In this document: piece after piece, positions 52,352 through 61,479 of the stretch
How the letters are laid out: every line of letters begins with the position of its first letter
Position numbering within the stretch: position 1 is the first letter of the stretch
Source: Vreelandella azerica
GTDB lineage: Bacteria; Pseudomonadota; Gammaproteobacteria; Pseudomonadales; Halomonadaceae
Direction: 5' to 3'
DNA: 64,000 bases
NCBI RefSeq assembly: GCF_013112225.1
Contig: NZ_JABFHI010000002.1
Coordinates: 434,001-498,000 of the forward strand
Translations under genes and position numbers: made by a program
The notes under the pieces: model-generated
Told to the model about the DNA's origin: nothing
What the model saw: the letters and a program-made list of their open reading frames with translations, nothing else
The model's database searches: none

Positions 52352-54644
52352 TTAAACGCCCGTGGGCGTCATTTCCTTCCACGCTGGCGTGGTGGGGAAA
52401 GTCGGTGCTATCGCCAGGGCTTCCCGGCAGGCTTTTTCAAGGCTGGCCGGGTCGCGGGGGCTGAGATGTAAAGGCACTTGCTGGCAGAAGGTGTACAACG
52501 TGCTGAGTGTCTGTTCGTCCAGGGTGCTGCGCTGACCCTGAAAGGCATAGGGTAGCAGTAGGCTCATGGCCGCCAGTGGCCCTTTTTCTGCTGCGGCTTC
52601 TTTAGGTATCAGCGCCAGCAGGGCCAGCGGCTGGCAATGGTTTTCAGCGGCGAAAGGCATGCCTGCCACTGGCAGATTCAGTGGGGTCAGCGCCGCTGTG
52701 GCGGATGATGCAAGGCGCGCGCCATGGGTCAGGGTGGCGCTCAGTTGGTCAGCAACTGTACCCAGTGATGCCAGACAATCGGTGTCATTCAAGGGGGCTA
52801 GCAAAGCAAGCTGTTGTTGATCGGTATTCAGCAGCACCAGATCTATCACGCAGGTATTTTCTCCTGCCGCATGATTGAGCAGGGCGTGTTCAATCGCAGG
52901 GGAAATCTCATTCAGGTGCAGGCGTGAGCGCAGAATCCTGGCGCCATCGGTCAGGCAGTAGCCGTTGGTACTTTCCAGCACGGCCAAGCATAAGGAGGTG
53001 TCGGCATCCTGCGCGGCATGGCCTGCCAGCAAGGGCCGGAAATGGGCTTGCAGGCAATCTGCCACTGGCTCTTCCGGCGCGCTCAGCCGCCACCGTTGCC
53101 CGGCAAAGGTTAGCGTCATTGCCTGGCTTGATACTAGGCGCTGGCTCCCCGTGCGCTGCATGGCCGGCGATGTACTATCGGCGGGTGCCAGCAGGCCATA
53201 TTGCTGCCAGGTTTCCAGCGTGGCCCATAGATCCTGTTCAATCTGTTGGCGGGTGGCGTCGCTCATGGCCTGCAGCTGCTCCACAATCTCATTGACAGCT
53301 TGGCCTTCGCCCAGCAGCAGCCAGATCAGCGCTGCGCTGTCGTTGAGCTGGATAAACTGGCCGCTGTCATGCTGGTAAAGCGCCAGTTGGTCGTTATCGA
53401 ACAGTTCGCTGACCTTATGGGCGCGCAGCGCCAGAGGGCGCTCGGGGGTGAGCCGACTATCGGCCAGGCTGGGCAGCCCGGCAAAAGGGGTATAGTCAAT
53501 GGCCGCGTTCGGGTAAAGCGTGGCGAAATTCCCCGCACGCTGATGTTCGGCGGTAAGCGCGGCGGCATCAAGCTGGCGAGGCGCCTGCTCGGGGCGATCC
53601 AGCCCGGTCAGGCTGATCATATCGCTGACCAGGCTGGCCTTGACCTCTTCTTCCACTATTCCGCCGTGTTCAGGGCGAGCGCAGATGCCCAGCGAGGGGC
53701 TGAGGTTGCATTCCAGAATCCACGGCTTGAGCTGATCATCCACCAGACAATCCAGGCCGATCAGCTCATAGCAGCCCAAGGGGTCGGCGCCGCTTTCACG
53801 GCTGCGCGTACGCATGGCGTCAATACCGCTCAGGGCGGTCAGGGTGGCCAGATCGTGGATCTGCGCAAACAGTGCCGCATCGTCATGGCCCTGCTCCCTT
53901 AACCACTGGCGGTAGCGCTCAAGGTCGATGAACTCAACCGGAACGTCAGCGTCTTCATTCAGGGCGTTGATATCCGGGTTGGTTAACTGGCTGTAGACGT
54001 TATCAATATCATCCGGATCCCAGGGGGCGGAGGCCAGCTTGGCAAAGCCCTGGCGGTAGAGATAGATCCGTACGGGCTCGATACCGGCGATCAGCATATA
54101 AAGGCGCAGCACATATTTGTGGCCGCGGATGGTGTGGGGGTTGCCGATATATTCCTGTACCAGCCAGTTCGGCGCCAGCGGTGCCTCGCTAGGGTCGCCA
54201 ATCACCCTGACCCCTTGGCCTTTGGACGCATTGGTCGGCTTGAGAATCCAGCCCTTGTGCGGGTTGGCCGCCGCGTCTTCCACCAGGGCCGGGTAGTCGC
54301 GGGGCATTTCATAGGCGCGCGGGAAAAACGCCAGCCGCTGAGTATAAGGATGGGCTTCCCCGTACTGGGCGAGGATGCGTTCACGCATCCGCTTGAGGCT
54401 GTCATGCAGGCGGCTTTTGATGGTCAGCGCTGCATTGCCGGGAATATGGTTCATTTTATGCTGGGGCGAGGTGGCCTGAAACGCCGCCTTGGGTGGCATG
54501 CCGGTAACCCAGGCCGCTTGCCAGTCGCTGTCATCGCCTTGCTGCCAGCCGCTAGCTTCAAGCGTTTTGCGAAAAAAAATGATCCTGCTCCGCGTGGCAC
54601 TGCCCGCTCAACCAGAACTTTTTGGGGGTGCGTGAAAAGGTCAT
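52352..54644 (-). CDS. TTL-like ATP-grasp ligase fused to PqqD-like and HprK-like domains (N-terminus frameshifted)
   Basis: About 763 residues when the start is restored. The ATG at 54644 (AGGAG upstream) gives 'MTFSRTPKKFWLSGQCHAEQ', a TTL-type beginning. An eight-T tract in the coding strand (54572-54579) shifts the frame; removing one base links it to 'RKTLEASGWQQGDDSDWQAA' and the long open frame (first ATG 54499). Numbered from 54499, ATP-grasp/TTL motifs are 'GWILKPTNASKGQGVRVI' (83-100), 'LVQEYIGNPHTIRGHKYVLR' (113-132) and 'LKPWILECNLSPSLGI' (257-272). A PqqD-like peptide-recognition domain spans about 356-437 ('GQFIQLNDSAALIWLLLGEG'). The last 250 residues resemble an HprK-type kinase without its P-loop. 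This suggests an enzyme that binds a leader peptide and ligates amino acids to it. The Glu-Gly peptide gene follows. Confidence 0.8.
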
Positions 54645-54719
54645 CGTATAACTCCTGAAAGCGGCTGGGTAATGGTTGAGTGGTCAGTGCGGGTGATTCC
54701 TTACAGTTTTTTTCACGAT

Positions 54720-54755
54720 CACCTTTCTATTTCACAACCACCTTTCTATTGCACA
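54720..54755. repeat. Direct repeat in the divergent region between the TTL-like and rhodanese genes
   Basis: CACCTTTCTATTTCACA (54720-54736) is repeated as CACCTTTCTATTGCACA (54739-54755), with 16 of 17 bases identical and a 19-base period. It lies 76-111 bases upstream of the TTL-like start. Spacing near two helical turns suggests a binding site for a regulator; no regulator is identified. Confidence 0.6.
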
Positions 54756-54895
54756 GCAAGGCTCCCATGCTCGAAGGCATTGAGAGCAGTCAGCATAGGA
54801 TGGCTATATTTATATTCCAAAAAATAACTTTAACATTGTTTTTATATACCACAATATTCTATCAAATATAAAGCAATCGTTAACTCGCCATCTAC

Positions 54896-54917
54896 CCCAC
54901 AAGCCACGCCTTGTGGG
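54896..54917 (+). promoter_or_regulatory. Hairpin in the leader of the rhodanese gene
   Basis: Perfect eight-base stem CCCACAAG / CTTGTGGG with a six-base loop, ending five bases before the GGAGG ribosome site of the gene at 54932. It may influence mRNA stability or translation; no riboswitch class is recognised. Confidence 0.6.
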
Positions 54918-54931
54918 TGTCCGGAGGACAT

Positions 54932-55888
54932 ATGTCGCGTACTGTTATCAGTTTGGCCGTTCTGTTTGGTTTTGCCACCCAGGCCCATGCCCTTGAGATG
55001 ATGCCCCTGGTTGACGCCAACTGGCTGGATCAGCACCTGGAATCCGACAACCTGGTGGTGCTGGATGTGCGTTCATCCATCGACAACGGTGGCGATGCCA
55101 GAAGCTTCAGCCAAGCGCGCATTCCCGGTAGCCGCTATTCCAGCTATACCGATGCAGGCTGGCGGGAAACTCGGAATGACGTTCCCGGCGTCATGCCCTC
55201 GGTAGATGAGCTGGAAAGCCTGATTGGTGGCCTGGGTATTGGTAACGACAGCCAAGTGGTGATTGTGCCTGCCGGTACTGGAGCAACCGACTTTGGCAGT
55301 GCAGCTCGCGTGTACTGGACCTTCAAGGTGTTGGGCCATGACGACGTCGCCATTCTGGACGGCGGCTTTGCTGGTTGGCAGCAGCAGGGCTTTGAAGTGG
55401 CAAGTGGCCGAGTAGCTGCACCTGAGGAAGTGGATTTCAGCGCCTCCCTGCAGGATGCTTTGTTGGCAACCACCGAGGAGACAACGGCAGCGATTGATTC
55501 CTCAGCCCAGCTAGTCGATGCGCGCCCAGCAGGCTTTTATACCGCGGATACGCAATCATCAGCCACGCTGGCCGCGGGTACCATTCCTACCTCTGTGAAT
55601 CTTGAACACCAGAAATATATCACTGAGCGTGATGGTGCCTATTACCTGGACGAAGCGCCGCTGATGTCGCGGATCGATGAACTGGGGTTGGACGCAGAAA
55701 CGCCCACCATCGCTTTCTGCAATACCGGTCATTGGGCGGCGATTGGCTGGTTCATGCTTCAGGAGGTCGCCGGGTTCGAAAATACCTCCATGTACGATGG
55801 TTCCATGGCTGAGTGGACACGTCAGAACGAGCTGCCGTTGCAGGTAGCGGGTGGTAGCGTGACCACGGTAGGCGAACAGGTTAATTAA
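54932..55888 (+). CDS. Periplasmic thiosulfate sulfurtransferase (two-domain rhodanese)
   Basis: A 318-residue exported rhodanese from ATG 54932 (GGAGG upstream), with signal peptide 'MSRTVISLAVLFGFATQAHA'. Two rhodanese domains are present: an inactive N-terminal one ('DNLVVLDVRSSIDNGGDARS', no catalytic Cys) and an active C-terminal one with 'TPTIAFCNTGHWAAIGWFML' (Cys in CxxGxxA). It transfers sulfane sulfur, for example from thiosulfate, to thiols or cyanide in the periplasm. Residues near 'IPGSRYSSYTDAGWR' match the family. It is divergent from the TTL-like gene and 46 bases upstream of a TetR gene. Confidence 0.9.
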   Translation: MSRTVISLAVLFGFATQAHALEMMPLVDANWLDQHLESDNLVVLDVRSSIDNGGDARSFSQARIPGSRYSSYTDAGWRETRNDVPGVMPSVDELESLIGGLGIGNDSQVVIVPAGTGATDFGSAARVYWTFKVLGHDDVAILDGGFAGWQQQGFEVASGRVAAPEEVDFSASLQDALLATTEETTAAIDSSAQLVDARPAGFYTADTQSSATLAAGTIPTSVNLEHQKYITERDGAYYLDEAPLMSRIDELGLDAETPTIAFCNTGHWAAIGWFMLQEVAGFENTSMYDGSMAEWTRQNELPLQVAGGSVTTVGEQVN

Positions 55889-55934
55889 TTCAGCCACAAT
55901 TGCGCAGGGACGCGCAGATACCTAGAATGCCGGA

Positions 55935-56521
55935 ATGACTTCCGGACGCCCGCTTTCCCATCATCCCGAGGCTGCCTTGGCAGCCGCCATGCAGACCTTT
56001 TGGCAGCTGGGCTATCACCATGCCTCATTGCGTGATCTACTTGCTGCCATGCAGGTATCGCGTAGTACCCTCTACCATTCCTTTGGTAACAAGGAGGCCC
56101 TGTTCCTGGCCGCCCTTGATCATTACCGTGAGCGCCAGTTGGCCCACTTGGCTGACCGACTGGCCGAAGCCCCCAGCGCCTGGGCTTTTATCGAGCAACT
56201 GCTCTATGACACCGCGCGGGACGCGGAAAGCGATCGGGCACATCTTGGCTGCCTGATCTTCAATTCCGCCACTGAGCTGGGCAGCGAACAGACACTACCC
56301 GCCCAGGCCGCGCAGGCAAGCCTTGAGGCGATTACCGGCTTTTTTACCCAGGTGATGGAGCAGGCTCAGCACGAAGGAGCGCTTCCGGCTGAGCATAGCC
56401 CGCAAAGCGCCGCGCGTTTTTAGCGCAGTCAATTGCGGGCTTGCGGATGCTGCTGAAAAGCGGCATCCGCCAGGCTGAGGCTGAAGAAGTGGTGGCCTAC
56501 ATGCTTAGAGGCTTGCGCTGA
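55935..56521 (+). CDS. TetR/AcrR-family repressor (frameshifted near C-terminus)
   Basis: About 195 residues. The N-terminal helix-turn-helix is 'YHHASLRDLLAAMQVSRSTL', followed by 'YHSFGNKEALFLAALDHYRE'. The ligand domain contains 'HLGCLIFNSATELGSEQTLP', common in the NemR/AcrR-like subgroup. The printed frame stops at 56423 in a T5 run (56417-56421). One added T restores 'FLAQSIAGLRMLLKSGIRQA' and a tail to a stop at 56521, giving normal length. It probably regulates itself and perhaps the rhodanese gene 46 bases upstream; the ligand is unknown. It converges with the isocitrate dehydrogenase gene with no base between the two stop codons. Confidence 0.86.
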
Positions 56522-57535
56522 TCAGGCGTTGAACAGCTCGACCAATGCATCGGCAAAGGTGTCCGTGTTGCCGGTGCCGCCCATATCCGGGGTGACCATG
56601 TCACGGCGGGTTTCCAGTACGGTGCGGATGCCTTGACGAATGGCAGTGCCTTTCTCGACCATACCCAAGTGATCAAGCATCTGCGCGGCTGCCAGCAGCA
56701 GGGCGCAGGGGTTGGCGAGCTTCTTACCGGCGATATCTGGCGCTGAGCCGTGAACCGCTTCGAAAATAGCCGCGCTTTCGCCAATGTTGGCACCCGGGGC
56801 CAGGCCAAGGCCGCCGACCAGACCCGCACACAGATCCGACAGGATATCGCCGAACAGGTTGGTAGTGACCACCACATCAAACTGGTGCGGGTTCATCACC
56901 AGCTGCATGCAGGCGTTATCAACGATCATTTCCTGAAATTCAATCTCGGGATATTCCTTGGCCACTTCCCGGGCAACATCCAGAAACAGGCCGGAACTGG
57001 TCTTGATGATGTTGGCCTTGTGCACAGCGGTGACTTTCTTGCGGCCATTGTTCTTGGCCAGTTCAAAGGCATAGCGGACAATACGCTCGGAGCCCTTGCG
57101 GGTGACCTTGATCACTGAAATGCCGGTATTGCCGTCATCAATAAATTCCTGGCCATCGGACAGGTAGGCGCCTTCGGTATTCTCGCGCACTGTGATCATA
57201 TCAATATCATCGTAGCGTGAACGGGTACCGGGGAAGCTGACGGCCGGGCGTACGTTAGCGTAGAGGTCGAAATGGCGACGCATCTGCACGTTGATTGATG
57301 AAAAACCCTTACCGATTGGTGTGGTCAGCGGACCTTTCAGGGCAATGCCGAAACGCTCGATGGTCTCCAGGGATTCCTTGGGGATCAGGGTGCCGTGATT
57401 TTCCAGCGCGCTCAGGCCAGCATCAATAAAGTGGTAGTCCAGACCGCAGTCCAGCGCGTCCAGAACGCGCAGAGTTGCCTCCATGATCTCTGGGCCGATG
57501 CCGTCGCCCTTGATGACTGCAATAGACTGGCTCAT
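56522..57535 (-). CDS. Isocitrate dehydrogenase, NAD-type (IDH/IMDH family)
   Basis: A 337-residue beta-decarboxylating dehydrogenase from ATG 57535 (AGGAGA upstream; a frame extending to 57766 is rejected). Motifs are '[20 protein letters not shown]', the substrate loop '[20 protein letters not shown]', '[18 protein letters not shown]' and '[20 protein letters not shown]' (catalytic Lys). '[20 protein letters not shown]' supplies metal aspartates, and '[19 protein letters not shown]' binds the cofactor. The sequence is nearer to the NAD-dependent IDH3-like branch than to NADP-IDH Icd. Isopropylmalate or homoisocitrate dehydrogenase are alternatives, but LeuB-specific context is missing. Confidence 0.85.
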   Translation of the reverse strand: MSQSIAVIKGDGIGPEIMEATLRVLDALDCGLDYHFIDAGLSALENHGTLIPKESLETIERFGIALKGPLTTPIGKGFSSINVQMRRHFDLYANVRPAVSFPGTRSRYDDIDMITVRENTEGAYLSDGQEFIDDGNTGISVIKVTRKGSERIVRYAFELAKNNGRKKVTAVHKANIIKTSSGLFLDVAREVAKEYPEIEFQEMIVDNACMQLVMNPHQFDVVVTTNLFGDILSDLCAGLVGGLGLAPGANIGESAAIFEAVHGSAPDIAGKKLANPCALLLAAAQMLDHLGMVEKGTAIRQGIRTVLETRRDMVTPDMGGTGNTDTFADALVELFNA

Positions 57536-57847
57536 TTCATTCTCCTGTTGATGACGGCGAGCGACAGCTATGCGAACTAGATTGAATGAAACGCGGATAG
57601 ATGTTTTCGCCGTGGGTTGACGGTGCAGTTGATAGGCGAGGCAATGGTACGCCAAAGTGAGGCAAAACGTCATCCTGCAAAAGCCGTAGGCAGAGTTCTT
57701 GGGAAGAGGGTTTGGGAGGCTTCGAGAGTTATTCAAAAGTTTTTCAATAGTTATACATTGTGTCATAAGCGTTGAACCTGATAGCGTGAATTGAAGTCAT
57801 AAAATCATGCGTTACGCGATTCGCTGAGGGTTATTCGGGAGGCAAGC
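57536..57847. other. Divergent intergenic region between isocitrate dehydrogenase and nfeD
   Basis: About 310 bases expected to hold both outward promoters. AT-rich sequence around 57720-57790 ('TTTTTCAATAGTTATACA' region) is the likely promoter zone, but no single -35/-10 pair stands out. No gene, repeat or RNA element is seen. A GGGAGG ribosome site for nfeD lies at the right end. Confidence 0.5.
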
Positions 57848-59318
57848 ATGCCGACACTTCCTGCACGTCCATACCGAAAAATGGCTTTTGTTTTATGTAT
57901 GTTACTGGGGTTGCTGATGCTGGGGTGGCAGGCGCTTGCCCAGAACAGTCAATCTCAAACCAGTCAAGACAGCGCCCTGGTGATGACCATTGAGGGCGCC
58001 ATTGGCCCGGCCACCAAGGATTATTTTGAGAGCGCGGCCTGCGCCAGGCAAGTGACGAAAATCATGCCGTAGTGATCGTCCAGCTGGATACCCCTGGCGG
58101 GTTGGTGGAAACCACCCGGGATATGATCAGCGAAATGCTCAACGCGGATATCCCAGTCGTGATGTATGTGTCACCCAGCGGCGCGCGGGCGGCCAGTGCC
58201 GGTACCTACCTGCTCTACGGTAGCCATGTGGCGGCGATGGCCTCGGCCACCCATCTGGGGTCAGCCACCCCGGTGCAGATGGGCGGCGGCGGTTTGCCGG
58301 GTATGGCGCCCGAAGATGAGCCGCCTTCTGACTCTGATACCAGTGAGGAGTCCGCAGGTGATGACGCCGCGCAGGGCGAAGCGGCGTCCGACGACCAGTC
58401 TGGGTCTGAAGACGAGGTGCGCCGTGGGGAAAATGCCATGGAGCGCAAGGTGCTGGAAGATGCGGTGAGCTTTATCCGTGGCCTGGCTGAGCGCCATGGC
58501 CGCAATGCCGACTGGGCGGAAGAGGCGGTGCGTGACGCGGTTAATCTGACCGCTCCTGAAGCGCTGGAAAAGAACGTCATCGACGTGGTGGCCTCGGATA
58601 TTGACGATCTGCTGGCGCAGATTGATGGGCGCAGCGTGGTTATGGAAAGTGGCGAACAGGTGTTGGAGACCGCTGACCTTCAGGTTGAACGCTTTGATCC
58701 TGACTGGCGTACCCAGCTGCTGTCAGTGATTACCAACCCTAACGTGGCCTACTTTCTGATGCTGATCGGTTTCTACGGCATTATCTTTGAGCTCTCAAGC
58801 CCCGGTAGCCTCTTCCCCGGTACCATTGGCGTCATTTCCCTTCTGTTGGCCCTGTTTGCCTTTCAGGTGCTGCCGATCAACTACGCGGGGCTGGCGCTGA
58901 TTCTGGTGGGTATTGCCCTGATGGTGGGTGAAGCGTTAGTTCCCAGCTTTGGCGTGCTGGGCGTGGGCGGTATAGCCGCTTTTGTGTTTGGCTCAGTAAT
59001 GCTGATGGACGCTGAATATCTGGCCGTATCGCTGCCCCTGATTGGCGGTATCGCCGCCCTGGCGGCTGGATTTATGCTGTGGACACTGCTTAACCTGATG
59101 CGTCTGCGTCGCAAACCAGCGCTGGGGGTGAAGAGGAAATGCTGTATGAAGAAGCCGTGGCGCTGGAAGACTTTGAACATAAAGGCCATGTGCGCCTGCA
59201 CGGTGAGCGTTGGAATGCGGTCACCGAGGTGCCTGTGGTAGCAGGGCAGCGATTAAAGGTCATTCGCTTTGAAGGGTTGACCGTACAGGTATCGCCAGCG
59301 CCGTTGCCTGTAAAGTGA
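57848..59318 (+). CDS. NfeD-family membrane serine protease (two frameshifts in this sequence)
   Basis: A ClpP-fold membrane protease of about 490 residues that works with the slipin encoded next. Signal/membrane segment 'MAFVLCMLLGLLMLGWQALA' is followed by the protease domain: 'VIVQLDTPGGLVETTRDMIS' and the catalytic serine in 'YVSPSGARAASAGTYLLYGS'. An acidic low-complexity insertion (about 30-40 residues of Asp, Glu, Ser and Gly) precedes 'ERKVLEDAVSFIRGLAERHG'. Four or five membrane helices then lead to the soluble OB-fold NfeD domain. The printed frame breaks near 58037-58040 and in the G5 run at 59124-59128; adding one base at each gives 'SAALRQASDENHAVVIVQLD' and 'GGEEEMLYEEAVALEDFEHK', ending at 59318. 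Confidence 0.87.
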
Positions 59319-59373
59319 TGCCCTGAGCTAAGCTTTTACTGATAGAAAACGCAAAACACAGACGAGGTGCCCG

Positions 59374-60162
59374 ATGATTCTTTCCTATCTTGTTCCTGTT
59401 GTGCTGCTGGTGATGCTGCTGGCAGCGTCCATTCGCATTCTGCCTGAATACAAACGCGGGGTGGTGTTCTTCCTGGGGCGTTATCAGAAGGTCAAGGGGC
59501 CGGGCCTGATCATCATTATTCCCGGCATCCAGAAAATGGAAGTGGTCGATCTGCGTGTGATCACCATGGACGTTCCTGAGCAGGATGTGATTTCCCAGGA
59601 TAACGTCACGGTGAAGGTCAATGCCGTGCTCTACTTTCGAGTAGTTGATCCGGAAAAGGCCATCATCCAGGTGGAGAATTTTACCCAGGCAACCAGCCAG
59701 CTGGCGCAGACCACGCTACGTTCGGTGCTGGGTAAGCATGACCTGGACGAGATGCTGTCCGAGCGTGACAAACTCAACGATGATATCCAGGAAATCATTG
59801 ATTCCCAGACCGAGGAATGGGGCATCAAGGTAGCTAATGTCGAGATCAAACACGTTGACCTGGATGAGAGCATGATCCGCGCCATTGCCCGCCAGGCCGA
59901 GGCCGAGCGTGAACGGCGCGCCAAGGTGATTCACGCGGAAGGTGAACTGCAGGCCTCGCGCAAACTGGTGGAAGCCGCTAACGTCATGCAGGAAAATTCT
60001 GCCGCCTTGCAGCTGCGCTACTTGCAAACCATGAGCGATATGAGTAACAAGAACGCATCAACCATCGTTTTCCCCTTGCCGATGGACATCATGGAGGCGT
60101 TCAAACAGATGAAAGCAAAGCATGCACCCGAGGCATCCCAATCTGATAGCGGTAATCAATGA
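59374..60162 (+). CDS. Slipin (stomatin-like SPFH/band-7 protein)
   Basis: A 262-residue membrane-anchored SPFH protein. One N-terminal helix ('[20 protein letters not shown]') is followed by the band-7 domain ('[20 protein letters not shown]', '[20 protein letters not shown]', '[20 protein letters not shown]'). A coiled-coil region ('[20 protein letters not shown]') and an oligomerisation tail end the protein. NfeD/slipin pairs are thought to organise membranes and to process slipin at its hydrophobic C-terminus. It follows nfeD by 55 bases and overlaps the DMT gene by four. Confidence 0.94.
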   Translation: MILSYLVPVVLLVMLLAASIRILPEYKRGVVFFLGRYQKVKGPGLIIIIPGIQKMEVVDLRVITMDVPEQDVISQDNVTVKVNAVLYFRVVDPEKAIIQVENFTQATSQLAQTTLRSVLGKHDLDEMLSERDKLNDDIQEIIDSQTEEWGIKVANVEIKHVDLDESMIRAIARQAEAERERRAKVIHAEGELQASRKLVEAANVMQENSAALQLRYLQTMSDMSNKNASTIVFPLPMDIMEAFKQMKAKHAPEASQSDSGNQ

Positions 60163-61064
60163 CCGCTCATTCTAGCCTATCGCGCCGCCAGCAAGGTCTT
60201 TTGATGACCGCTGGCGGCGCCCTGATCATTTCCCCTGATGCACTGCTGATCAAACTGATCAACCTGCCGGACAGCGACATACTGCTGTGGCGGGGGCTTT
60301 TGACGGCGCTGGGCTTTGCCTTGATTGTCGCGCTGCGCCAGGGGCGTGGCTTTGTTAATGCGTACTACCGCTGCGGCGGGGTGGGGGTAGGCGTGGCGGT
60401 GCTGTTCAGCCTGTCGACCTTTGGCTTTGTGCTGGGTAACCAGTACACCAAGGGTGGTAATGTGCTGATGATACTGGCCGGTGCGCCCTTGATTGCTGCC
60501 GCGCTATCGCGCGTCTTTCTGCATGAGCGCCTGCCGCTACGCACCTGGGTCGCGATTGGCCTGTGCCTGTTGGGCACCTCCTTGATTGTGCTGGATGATG
60601 CAGGCGCAGGCTCCTGGAAGGGCAATGCCTTTGCCCTGTTGGCCGCCACCGCCCTGGCGGCCAATTTTACTCTGTGCCGAGCACGCCCCGGTGTGGATAT
60701 GAGCCCCATGCTGACCCTGGCAGGTCTGATCGTCGCTCTGGTGGCTTTTGTGGCCAGTGGCTTTGGAGCAGGGCTTTCGGCTGTGCCCGCCATGAGCGTT
60801 GTCTGGCTGGTGGTGCTTTGTCTGATCCTTTTGCCGTTGGGGTTTACTCTGATACAGCGTGGGCCGCTGTATTTGCCTGCCGCTGACGTTGGGCTCTTGA
60901 TGCTCTCTGAGGTGGTCGTGGGCACGATCTGGGTGTGGTTGATTCTCAACGAACGCCCGGCGCCCGTGGCCCTGGTGGGCGGTGCTATCGTGATTGGCAC
61001 TTTGGTGGCTAAGGGGCTGATGGAACGCCGAATTGAGATGCGGCAGCGCAGCAGGGTGCAGTGA
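60159..61064 (+). CDS. DMT-superfamily (EamA) transporter
   Basis: A 301-residue inner-membrane exporter with ten hydrophobic segments arranged as two EamA repeats ('[20 protein letters not shown]', '[20 protein letters not shown]' and, in the second half, '[20 protein letters not shown]'). Such carriers export amino acids, metabolites or drugs. The ATG overlaps the slipin stop (ATGA), so it belongs to the nfeD-slipin operon in this organism. Substrate is unknown. Confidence 0.88.
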   Translation: MTAHSSLSRRQQGLLMTAGGALIISPDALLIKLINLPDSDILLWRGLLTALGFALIVALRQGRGFVNAYYRCGGVGVGVAVLFSLSTFGFVLGNQYTKGGNVLMILAGAPLIAAALSRVFLHERLPLRTWVAIGLCLLGTSLIVLDDAGAGSWKGNAFALLAATALAANFTLCRARPGVDMSPMLTLAGLIVALVAFVASGFGAGLSAVPAMSVVWLVVLCLILLPLGFTLIQRGPLYLPAADVGLLMLSEVVVGTIWVWLILNERPAPVALVGGAIVIGTLVAKGLMERRIEMRQRSRVQ

Positions 61065-61479
61065 CGGCTATTTGCTGCTAAACTCTTGCGCCTTTCGTCG
61101 GCGCTGTTGGTAACCCTTGCTCAGCGTTGGCTTCATTCGGCACAAATGGCATCCATGATGGCACCTGCTTTTCGCGATACTGTTTTTTTTTAAGACAGCT
61201 TTTTTCAAGACAGCGCTTTCAGGGTTGATGACTCCACCCTAGCGCTTTCCTTCCTTTGCAAGCAATTTCTGCCTGGCGTTCACTGCGCTGTCACGGCGGT
61301 ATGCCAGGCTTGCGCCAAAAAATTGGCTTCTGCCCGAACGTCTGGCATTCGCCCAATCCGTTGGCTTGTCTTCATCCTGTGTGCTTTTTGTTAAGCCGTT
61401 TAATGCGGCCTTGATACGTCTTTGCCAAGGCAGTGTCATCGGTCGACTCAATCACCGTTCGATAACCCTGGACCCCCTG
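61065..61479. other. Intergenic region upstream of the second SulP gene
   Basis: About 415 bases. It contains a T run and a short direct repeat AAGACAGC (61192-61199 and 61212-61219). Frames on both strands (for example minus 61239-61451) have no ribosome site or family resemblance. Presumably it holds the promoter of the SulP-UspA operon, but no clear hexamer pair was found. Confidence 0.5.

Noticed and set aside
54720-54755. Start of a CRISPR array
   Set aside because: Only two copies, 17 bases long with a 2-base gap; no further repeats or cas genes.
61239-61451. A 70-codon minus-strand frame upstream of the second SulP gene
   Set aside because: No ribosome site or similarity; composition is not coding-like.
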